From Mastigamoeba balamuthi (lineage: Eukaryota > Evosea > Mastigamoebida > Mastigamoebidae), in the NCBI GenBank assembly GCA_902651635.1, contig CACRSC010000021.1, forward strand, positions 400,586-451,677: a stretch of 51,092 nt of DNA, written 5' to 3'. A program made the position numbers and the translations under genes. The notes beneath the pieces are model-generated. The model did not search any database, was not told the origin of the DNA, and saw only the letters and a list, made by a program, of their open reading frames with translations. Shown in pieces: positions 32,557-41,268 of this stretch (positions are counted from its first letter, which is position 1; each line of letters begins with the position of its first letter).

Positions 32557-35199
32557 ATGTCGTCCCCTGCCGTCGGTCCCCCCGCCGCCTCCCCGCCGGC
32601 TGGCGGGCGCCCCCTCTCCCCCTCGCAGCCCGCCCGCATCCCCCGCGACCAGCGGAGAGCCGCCGTTGGCCGCCGTTGCGTGTGCCCGCAGCCCCGACGT
32701 GGACGCCTCTCCCACTGCCTGTGCCCCTGCCACGGCCACTGCCACGGCCACTGCCCCTGCCTCTCCTACTGCCACTGCCACAGCCACCGCATCTCCCGCT
32801 GCCGCTGTCATTGCGACAGCCACTGCCACTGCCATTGCCGCTGTCCCTGGCACCGCCCCTGCCAGTGGCACTGGCGCTGGCACTGCCACAGCCACAGCCC
32901 CTGCCCCTGCTATTACCGCTGCTTTTGCGACAGCCACTGCCATTGCGACAGCCTCAGCCTCAGCTCCTGCCACTGTCCCTGGCACTGCCACAGCCACAGA
33001 CCCTGCCATTGCCGCTTCTATAGCCACTGCTGCTGCCTCTTCTGCGGCCCCGGCGGCCAGCCGCGTGGGGCAGGACGCCGGGGCTGTGCTGGACAGCGCG
33101 TGGACCGTGCGGACGCTCGTGGCGCCTGCGCTCTGCCGGGTGGCCGACCGCGTGGCCCTGGCCCTCTCCAGCCCGCAGCTCCTGGCCAGCGCCTGCCTCC
33201 TGCAGGTCCCCCGCGGCCGCCGCACCGCGCTGCTGCTCGACGGCCTCTACTGGCTCTGCGCCCGCGGCCAGGCCGACGCGGCCCTCTCGCTGCTCCACGG
33301 CAGGCCCGTATTTTCCAGATCGATTTCGAGATCTGTTCCCCCTGAGCGGCCTGACGCGCTGCCCGCCCCCCTCCCAAGGCTGGCGCTCGCGCGGCTGCTG
33401 AGCCCCGGGCAGAGGCCCACGGCGTTCGAGGTGCTGCTGCGCGCGTGTGTCCGGGCGTGCCGGGCCAGCGGGGGCCGCCCCGAGGCCGCCCGGGCCATCG
33501 AGGCCGCGCTGGCCGGCCCCCCTGTCCTCTACTCCCTGCAGAGCGAGCCCCCCGGTGCGACCGGCCCCGCGTGTTCGCGGGTTGCCACGCCCTCCACGCC
33601 CTCCACGCCCTCCCCCCAGGGGCCCTTCCCGGATTGGCAACCACAGTCCTTTCATTTATGGCTCTTTTGTGAGCACTTGGCTCATTAACGACCCTCATTT
33701 GTATCAAAGAGTCGTTAACCACTGTCGTTAATGACAGAATAGAGTCATGTGATAGAAATGAGGCATACATGACAGCCATCTGTTGTGCAAAAGTGGGCTT
33801 TTATTGTTTATGTGAGAGAGGTCTTCTATTGAGCCATTAATGACTGTGACGCTCGGGCACAGCGCCTGTGCGCGGGAGCGGCGAGCGGAGCGAGTGGGAC
33901 GCGCTCGAGTGGGCCTGCGCGTTCGGGATGGCCGGGCTGGTCGGCGCCCTCGAGGGCCCGTTCGCGACGAGCGCCGTGCAGCGGGGGCTCTACTGCGCCT
34001 GCGCTGGCGGCTGCGACGAGGTTCTCGACGCCCTCGCGGACCCGCGGTTCGGCGTCACCCGCGAGCTGCTCGGCCCGATGGCCCGGTCGCTGCTGCGCCT
34101 CGCGTGCAGGACGGGCAGCTCGCGCGTGCTCGCCAGGCTGGCCCGCGCCCCCTACAGCCTCGGCAGGGCCGAGCTGCTGGAGCCGCCCTCTACCGACAGC
34201 CCCCTGATGGCCGCGAGCTACGCGCCGGGCAGCACAGGCGAGGCCCTCTTCCGCGAGCTCGAGCGCGAGCCGTGGGACGTCACGCAGTCGGACCTCGACG
34301 CCGCAGCGGTGGCCACGGGCGGCGGGTACCTGGCGGCCGTGGCCAGGTGCGGCGGCGGCGGGACGATCAGGGCGCTGCTCGCGGCGCCGTACGCGTACCT
34401 CTCGCGCGACGAGTGGGTCCGCGAGTGCATCGACCAGGCGCTGGTGTCGGCCAACGTCGGCGTGCTCGAGGCGCTGTGCGAGCCGCGGCTCAAGCTCGAC
34501 GGGAAGCTCCGCAGCAGCGCAGCGGTCCCCAAGGCCCTCGGCATGGCCGTCGCCAGAGGGCGCATCGACGTCGTCCGGCTGCTCCACAGGCCCCCGTTCA
34601 GCTGCAGCGGGGCCGTGCGCGGGATGCCCGAGGCGCTGCTCGGCGCCGTCGCCGACGGGCGGGACGACGTCCTCGCGGCGCTTGCGGAGGGCCCTGGAGG
34701 CATCGACGGGGACTTCCTCAGGAGCGTCGAGGGGCTTGAGGACCACGTGTGCTCGCACGCGCGAGTCCTCGAGGCCCTGGGGAGGCCGCCGTTCGACTTT
34801 GGCTGCGAGTACGCCAGGGCCCACGACCTGCTCGCGCGTGCGTGCCACGCACAGTCGGTCGAAGCCCTCTACGTGCTCGCGAGGCCGCCGTACTCGCTGG
34901 GGCACTCGGACGCGGAGTGCGTGCTCGAGGCGATGCGGAGGCTGTGGGGCCCTGGAGCCTCCGTGACACCGGCCGTGGCCGCAGCGCTGGCGCAGCCCCC
35001 TTACGACTTGCAGGACACACACAGCCCCTGCCGATCACCAGATGTTGCTTGCGACCGCAGGGCCGCGGAGTCCGACGCGCCAGCATACGAGCAGCATGCA
35101 CAGGCAGAGACGCCTCAAGATAGCTTCAATACTGCACCCCCTGACCCCCGGAATCGCAGGCCACACATCCACAAAAGATCACGTTGCCTTGTACAGTAG
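32557..35199 (+). CDS. Ankyrin-like repeat protein with Ala/Thr low-complexity N-terminus
   Basis: The supported coding parts are about 33024-33554 and 33863-35199, joined by a phase 1 intron (CCCG|GTGCGA..GGGCACAG). The ATG at 32557 has a good context but lies in a different frame from the Ala/Thr segment, so an unresolved phase 1 intron must lie in the repetitive stretch, which offers many CACAG acceptors. Seen: after the low-complexity part, degenerate ankyrin-like units of 35-45 residues. Each has a helix pair and a recurring PPF/PPYSL turn (RAPYSLGR, RPPFSCSG, RPPFDFGC, RPPYSLGH, QPPYDLQ). No signal peptide or enzyme motif. A protein-binding scaffold is inferred. The last 60 residues are polar and disordered-looking. 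Divergent from the PRPP synthetase gene. Confidence 0.65.
32695..33030. repeat. CCACTG/GCCACT-type imperfect hexanucleotide repeat
   Basis: About 330 bases of imperfect six-base units. They read as Ala-Thr-rich protein in one frame and Cys-His-rich in another. It lies at the 5' end of the ankyrin-like gene and may be exon or intron. Confidence 0.7.
33555..33862. repeat. AT-rich intron segment with inverted repeats
   Basis: Within the ankyrin-like gene intron. TCATTAACGAC at about 33683 and GTCGTTAATGA at about 33724 form an 11-base inverted pair, and related GTCGTTAA and CATTAATGAC words occur beside them. The segment is far more AT-rich than its flanks. Confidence 0.5.
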
Positions 35200-35600
35200 C
35201 TCATGTGGTCTAAGTGTATTCTGGCCCATTGATTCCAACCTCTTAACACTCTTGCAGCGGTTTCGTAATGGCTTCCCCGAGACACAAACGTTGGTTAAAA
35301 TGGTACCCCCCACTTCGACGAACTCACCAGTTCGCCGTTGACGAATTACTCAGTCGAGAGCAAGTCGTGGGGCAAGGGCCGCACCCGCATTGGCGAGGGG
35401 AGGCGTGGTGCACCGCTGGGTGTCGGCGAATACATCCATAGCTGCACACGGCCAGCAAGAGAAGTATTGCTTTACTTGTTCATTCAACTGCGATGTGGAG
35501 GGATGGCGAACTGTGGGTCCTTCGTGCCGACAAACTGCTGCTCTTCGAGGTTTACCTATCTGGGGAAAAGCACAAGTGCGCTCTGTGGTTGCCCGGCTCC
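35200..35600. other. Convergent intergenic region
   Basis: 3' flanks of the ankyrin-like gene (+) and the ubiquitin-like-domain gene (-). No gene, RNA or repeat seen. Confidence 0.4.
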
Positions 35601-37493
35601 TCAGAATTTGGAGTGTCTTGCTCGCTTGCGCTTGGGAAGAATGACGACCAGGGCCTCGGGGACGCTCACCCCGGCCTCGTCCTCGGCCTTGTGTGGCGCT
35701 GGAGGCTTCGTTTTGGTGAGCGCGTCCATCTCCTTGACAGACTTGACCTGTTCAAGGACAGTCTTCTGCTGCGGCACGGCGGGCTCCGCCTCGTCGTACA
35801 GGTCGAACCACGGAAGTCCAGCGTCCGCGTAGCTCTGTGCCGTGATGGCAGGCAGCGGGGGGTCCCTGCGGACGATCCGCCTCCAGTGGCGCGCGTTGAG
35901 GATGTGGAGGACGCAGCTGACACGCCCCTCGACGAACCAGTGGTCGGGCCCGTGTTCGTCTTCGTAGATCTTCTGCCTCAGGCGCCCACCGGCGGCGAAC
36001 CCCATGGCCTTCCCCTCGAAGTCGACGCCACCGCCGCCATAACAGTGAGGATGAACATCTATCACCGTCTCTGACTGGATGTTGTGGTCCGCGAGGGTGC
36101 GGTCCCAAAGGAGACGCACGCCAGAACACATCAGCCTTTGATGGTTCTCAGGGATCCCTGTCTTGTCTCGGATCTGCTGGGATGTCAGACTGGAAGGGTG
36201 CGTCAGCAGGCGATAGAGACACCTTTCGCCCTATCTCCCGGACCGAGCTGTCCTTGGTGGCGCTGATGCAAAAGCAGTCTCCCTTCATCGTGAAGACCTG
36301 TATGGGGAAGCCCACAGGCGTTTCTGTCGTACTTCCGCCCTACAATCAGCAGGCGAGCTTGGGGTTTGCGAGCGTACGTGAGTATCAATTTCGGATTGCT
36401 GGCCGACACGAAGTCCGAGGCCCGCGCAGGCCTCCTGTCCGGGTTGAGCGCGTCCGAGACAAACAGCACCAGGTCGCTCTCCGCGAGCCCGAGTTCCTGC
36501 GGGCGTTGAGTGATCGCGGAGAGCTGTCTCGGGGGGGGGGAGGGGCCCACCTTGGGCGACTTGCTGCAGTCGACCACCCGCCTCGAAGCGGGGATCCGGG
36601 GGTCGGTCATCACGGTGGCCTTGATGTCTCTGACAAGCGGCGGAATAACGTCGATCTGCAGGCCGCCGACGTCCTCGGACCCGGTGACCTGCCCCTCGAC
36701 GGTGTACCCCTTGCCCAGGGGCATCGCGATGAACTGCCTGACGACCCCCCGCCCCGCGTGGATCCCGTCGAGCCACGGCTGCTTGGGGCACACGACATAG
36801 TCCTGCGGGCTCTCTGCAGTGGGCAGAACGCTGTCAGCTGCGAGTCCCGCCGGAGCGGAACCGGGAGACGAGCGCACTGCTGAGGGAGCTGGGGTTGCAG
36901 GGCTCCCCGGAGACCGCGTTGATGCCCCCGACGGATACCCGGACCGCGCACTCGCCAAAACCGTCGAACGACATCCACATGGCCTCCCTCTGGTACATGG
37001 GCATCACGAACGCGGCAGACGCCCGCTCCTGCTGCCTCCAGGACTCGGGGGCCCCTGGGCAGTCGGCCACTCTGACGAGGGGGAACTTGCCCAGGCCGGG
37101 TGGTAGCGGGTACTCCCCCCGGCTGTCGGGAATGCGCAGTGTCCGCATGAAGCTGACGGCCAGCAGGCCAGAGAAGTCGACCGTCTTGTCTCCCAGCTCT
37201 TCAGACCGACAGAAGCCGAACGGGTTGCCCAGCTCGGCAGATCGGCGTCTCTTGGCGAGCAGGAGGTTGGCTGAGTGCAGCAGGCTGGCGTTGGGGTCGA
37301 GCGACGACACGGGGACCGCGGTCTCTTCCTGGACCAGATAGGAAATGGGCTCGCCCGAGGGCAGCTCGAAGGCCCATGACTTGGGGAACGGGCCGCTGAG
37401 GGACTGCACGACGTCCGAAACCAGGGCGTCGGGAGGCAGGATCTTCTTGTACACGGTCCCCTCGTCGCCCCTCACCACGAGCTTCACTGACAT
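35601..37493 (-). CDS. Conserved QPWLDG-family protein with internal ubiquitin-like domain
   Basis: Exons 37493-36878, 36813-36344, 36297-36223 and 36176-35601; phases 1, 0, 0; 578 residues. Seen: an N-terminal beta-rich segment (VKLVVRGDEG) that may itself be ubiquitin-like; AMWMSFDG, then GGINAVSGEPC, SPQDYVVCPKQPWLDGI, VRQFIAMPLGKGYTVEGQ and GGLQIDVIPP; then a ubiquitin-like domain (VFTMKGDCFCI, KTGIPENHQRL, DRTLADHNIQ) spanning exons 3-4; then GFAAGGRLRQKIYED and AGLPWFDLYDE. The first and last blocks belong to a widespread family of uncharacterised proteins in fungi, amoebae and bacteria, often labelled integral membrane protein although no clear helix is seen here. Function unknown. The two 46-base introns around exon 3 are short, and the exon 2 donor (ATT|GTAGGG) is the least certain boundary. 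Confidence 0.78.
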
Positions 37494-37534
37494 CGCGCCT
37501 CTGGTACTGACTCTCTGCCTGCTCTGCTGCTGCT

Positions 37535-37548
37535 GTGTTATATACTGG
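37535..37548 (-). promoter_or_regulatory. TATA-like element upstream of the 37493 start
   Basis: On the minus strand the sequence reads AGTATATAACA, about 45 bases before the ATG at 37493. Position and composition suit a TATA box; this is inference. Confidence 0.35.
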
Positions 37549-38316
37549 CCTTGTGCCTCGGATCTTTCGGAGTGAACACCAGCCAGTTCCGGCATTGCTT
37601 CAACTGTGTGGTTGGCCTCGCGCGGTCAAAGATAACTCAACGTGAATCGTTGTGAAATTCACAGACAGTTCCACAAATGCTCTGTGGATGAAATAACCTC
37701 AACAACTGCGGCCCACGTCGAACTGCAGCACGTGTTTGGGACGTCAGCCCAAGTGCGCCGGGCCGAGCACAGGAGGGGGACACAACACGCGATTGGAGTG
37801 ACGGCCAGGCCAGCCTGGGCGTTGTGAACCTGGAGCTCCTCGAGACGTTGCCGCAGGCGCACTGTTCTCAGCTGTTGGAGCCCGCTTCCAGCAAGAGACC
37901 AATACTCCAGGTGCTCTGGTACTGCCCTGGTTCGCGTGATGCTGTCCTGCTCCCCCCTCCCCGTCCCTCCCACCAACCGAAAAATGAAAACCAAGGAGAC
38001 AGGATCCAGTGTGTACCAATCGCACAAGGTTCAGATCCAGGAGCACATGTCGATGTGTACGTGGCCTATGAGGCCAGTTCGCTGGCACACTTCGAGCTTT
38101 TGGGATGCGGGCACTTACGATCAGTGCTGGACAAACCAATCTTTTCACTACACAACATCAAACAGAGGCTAAAACGACTTTCCCTTTGTCTAAACTATTT
38201 CCCATGGACACCCCCATTAAATGAAGAAAAGAAGGCAAAAAGTCACATTTGAAATCAGGAAACAGAGGCTTACAAATGGAAAAAGTGATAATAAAGTTTG
38301 AGATTTCTTAGTATTT

Positions 38317-38430
38317 CAGTTTTATCGCATGCGAAAAACCTCAAAGAATAGAAAAATAGGTTTATCACGTGCGATAACACTAAAAGTAAAAATACATCAG
38401 TTTTATTGTGTGCGATAAAATAAACAAGAG
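38317..38430. repeat. Three tandem units with a palindromic core
   Basis: Cores TTTTATCGCATGCGAAAAA (38320), TTTATCACGTGCGATAA (38361) and TTTTATTGTGTGCGATAAAA (38401) recur about every 41 bases. Each is a near-perfect inverted repeat of TTTATCGC. Spacers are A-rich. Confidence 0.75.
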
Positions 38431-38654
38431 AAAAAACGTGAGTTCAAATGTTTTTTCAGAGGCCTTGAGTATTGTGGACCTCTGTTTTCCTGTTTCAAAT
38501 GCTACTTTTTGCCCTTTTTTTTCCTTTTGATGGGGTGTCTGTGGGAAATACTATAGACAAAGGGAAAGTCATTATAGCTGCCGTTATCAGAGACCGACAC
38601 ACATCTTTCTCGCACATGCGGATCCTGTACTCAGGCGAATGTTATCCCAAGTCA

Positions 38655-40779
38655 CTACATGTCGGCGACACTGTAGAGGTACGCTTCCTCAGACAAGGCC
38701 TTGCGCTTGGCCTGGTCGAGGAAGTACTGCTTCTCGAACCCGTTCGAGCGGTCCACCCCGTCCCACAGGAAGTCCGGCATGATGTTGAACCTGTTGGGCG
38801 GCGGCGGTGGTCCACTGCACACATTTCAATTGAATTTGTCAGTGAGTCGAAAAGCCTCCATGCCGGGCAGAGAGGAACTCCGAGTGCAGGGCGCGCACCG
38901 GTACACCGGGCGGTTGAGCTTGGCCTTCTTCTTCTGGACGACGTTGGCCATGGGGTCGCCCCACCTGTCGACCTCCTTGCGCTCGGCGTCGAGCTCGGGG
39001 TCGTTGATGTACTGCGCAAACGGCCTGTCGCGCTCCTCCTCGAGGCGGGCGGCGCTGAGCTCTGCGGCGCGGCGCTGCACGCGGCCCTTGCCCCACTCCA
39101 TCTCGTCGGCCTCGGCGGCCTTGACGGCGCCCTCGCTCTGGCGCAGGAACTCCTCGAGGCCCTGCAGGCGCCGGCCGTGCCTGTCGCGGATCACCGTGCC
39201 CGCCTCCTTGCCCCGCAGCGACTCGTCGACGCACTCGAACTTCTTGGCCTCCCTCTCCCTGATCCGCTCCATCTGCTCCTTCAGCCTGCAACAAGGGCCG
39301 CCCCAGCGTCAGAGGGCAGAGGCGCGCATGGCTCGGGCGCTGCTGCACGCACGACTTGGAGTCTGTGAGGCCGGCCAGCATGCCGCTCTGCATGAGCATC
39401 TGGTTGGGCTTTGGCGCGGGCACCTCGACGGCGCCGTCCTCTGTCTTGATCGTGGCCGCGCTGCCCACCGTCTTGATCACGCTCTGGCGCTCCTCTCTGG
39501 GTCCCGGGCTGTCGTGGCGGCGCGTGGGCAGCTCGTCGATGTCGCCCGCGCGCTCCGGAGAGTCGTGGCGCCTGCGCCGCGGCACGTCCTCGTCGTCCTC
39601 GTTGTCGCGGGCCGCGGCCCTCTTCCTGGGCAGCTCGTCGAGGTCGCCAGAGCGCTCTGGAGAGTCGTGGCGCCTGCGCGGAGCGTCGGTGTCGTCGCGG
39701 CCAGCGGCCCTCCGCCTGGGCACGTCGTCGAGGTCCGCCGAGCGCTCTGGCGAGTCGTGGCGCCTGCGTGGCACTCCTGCGTCGCTGTCGCCGCGGCCCG
39801 CCGTCGCCCTCTTCCTGGGCAGCTCGTCGAGGTCGCCATAGCGCTCCGGAGAGTCGTGGCGCCTGCGTGGCACGTCCATATCGTCGCCCACGTTTGCCAC
39901 GGCAGCTCTCTTCCTCGGCAGCTCGTCCAGGTCGGCCGACCGTTCGGGCGAGTCGTGGCGCCTACGTGGCACGTCCACGTCGTCGTCGACGCGACTCGTC
40001 GCCCTCTTCCTGGGCAGCTCGTCGAGGTCGCCGCTGCGCTCTGGTGAGTCGTGGCGCCTGCGCGGCACGTCCACATCGTCGTCGCCGGCGTGAGACACGG
40101 CAGCCCTCCTCCTGGGCAGCTCGTCCAGGTCGCCGCTGCGCTCCGGAGAGTCGTGGCGCCTGCGCGGCACATCGATGTCGGCGTCGTCGGTGGCCGTGGC
40201 CCTCCTCCTGGGCAGCTCGTCCAGGTCGCCTCTGCGCTCCGCCGTGCCCCTGCGCGGCACGTCCGTGTCGCCCTCGCCGACGCCTCCCGCGGCCGCCCTC
40301 TTCCTGGGCGCCCCGTCGGGGCCGCCGCCCGCGTCGGCCGCCCGGCGCAGGGCCGCGGGGGCCACGCCGACGTCGACGAAGCGGGAGGCGGGGACGTAGG
40401 CGCGGGCCCTGGGCCACGCGTCGGCCGTCCGCCCCGCCACGACGGGGGCGCTCTCCTCGTCCTCGCCCTCGCCCTCGCCCCCCGCCGCCGCCGCCATGCC
40501 CGCGTCGTCGTCCACCACCACCATCCCGCCCCCCCTGCTGCTGCTGCTGCTGCTGGCGCCCCTCCTGACGCGCCTGCGCCCTGCAGAGGCGGTGGCAGAG
40601 GCGGTGGAGGCGGTGGAGGCGGCAGAGGGCTTGAGGAAGGCGGGCAGGAGCTGCTGCTGCTCCGGCGCCAGGTAGCGCTGCAGGTACGTGGCCTGCGCCG
40701 TGGGCACCCGGGCCCCTGCGATCCTGATGCTCGCAGGCACCTGCTGCTGCTGCTGCTGCTGCTGCTGCTCGCGTTCCAT
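38655..40779 (-). CDS. BUD13: BUD13 homolog, RES complex splicing factor
   Basis: Exons 40779-39353, 39285-38899 and 38814-38655; phases 2 and 2; 657 residues. BUD13 is a subunit of the RES complex, which joins the activated spliceosome and promotes splicing and retention of unspliced mRNA in the nucleus. Seen: an N-terminal Gln run; a conserved YLQRYLAPE start; then about eight units of roughly 33 residues with the core [20 protein letters not shown]; the conserved Bud13 domain [17 protein letters not shown], then [10 protein letters not shown] and WGDPMANVV; and the terminal signature [20 protein letters not shown], then RSNGFE and YSVADM. The end of the protein binds Snu17/RBMX2 in yeast. 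Human BUD13 carries similar RHDSP repeats, so the repeat theme is shared though the unit differs. Confidence 0.93.
40740..40772. repeat. (CTG)n tract coding the BUD13 polyglutamine
   Basis: A run of CTG on the plus strand, read as CAG on the minus strand, giving nine consecutive glutamines near the BUD13 N-terminus. Confidence 0.85.
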
Positions 40780-41268
40780 CTCCGCAGACCCGCGCGATTG
40801 AATCCCCTGATATCTCGAGAGAAAAATCTCCTCTATGACGTTTCAAAAGTGAAGCACCTGCCCCGGGATCCCCCTCGCCGTCCCAAGATGGCTAGGGCAG
40901 GTCTATCACTATCTGTCATCTCCATGACGCTTCTCTATTTATCCCCTCCACAGGCGTTTCGATCGGTGCATCACCCGAACCAACACGTTAGTGATTTTGT
41001 AAATACCGAAATGAGTGGCACAGTGCTTGATGATTCCAATTTTCTGGCAGAGACGATGTATAAATTCAGTGAATTGTGTAAACTTGCTGATTGCTCATTT
41101 CTTCCAGGATCGTTATCCCAGGTTCTTGTTCACCAGCCTGATAAGATGACCCGAAAACACTGGCAAATTGAAATGGCCTGTCCCGTTTCCTCATTGGCGT
41201 GCACGGTGATGCATGGTCGCATGTGTGGGACAGTAGTTCTGTTGGGGTGCACCCTGAGCTGCAGACCT
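40780..41268. promoter_or_regulatory. Upstream region of BUD13
   Basis: About 490 bases between the 3' end of the nucleotidase gene and the BUD13 start, AT-richer than its flanks. CCTGATATCTCGAGAG lies 25-40 bases before the ATG. No gene seen. Confidence 0.4.

Larger units (their letters stand above)
37494..38654. other. AT-rich intergenic island
   Basis: 1.16 kb between BUD13 (3' end) and the 37493 gene (5' end). From about 38200 to 38600 it is strikingly AT-rich, with A- and T-runs, against the GC-rich background. It contains the palindromic repeats listed separately. No coding segment supported. Confidence 0.6.

Noticed and set aside
38317-38430. CRISPR-like array
   Set aside because: Only three imperfect palindromic units with A-rich spacers in a eukaryotic genome; no cas genes and no identical repeats.
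38701-40047. 448-codon plus-strand open frame with repeats opposite BUD13
   Set aside because: Its repeats are simply the complement of the BUD13 repeat units.
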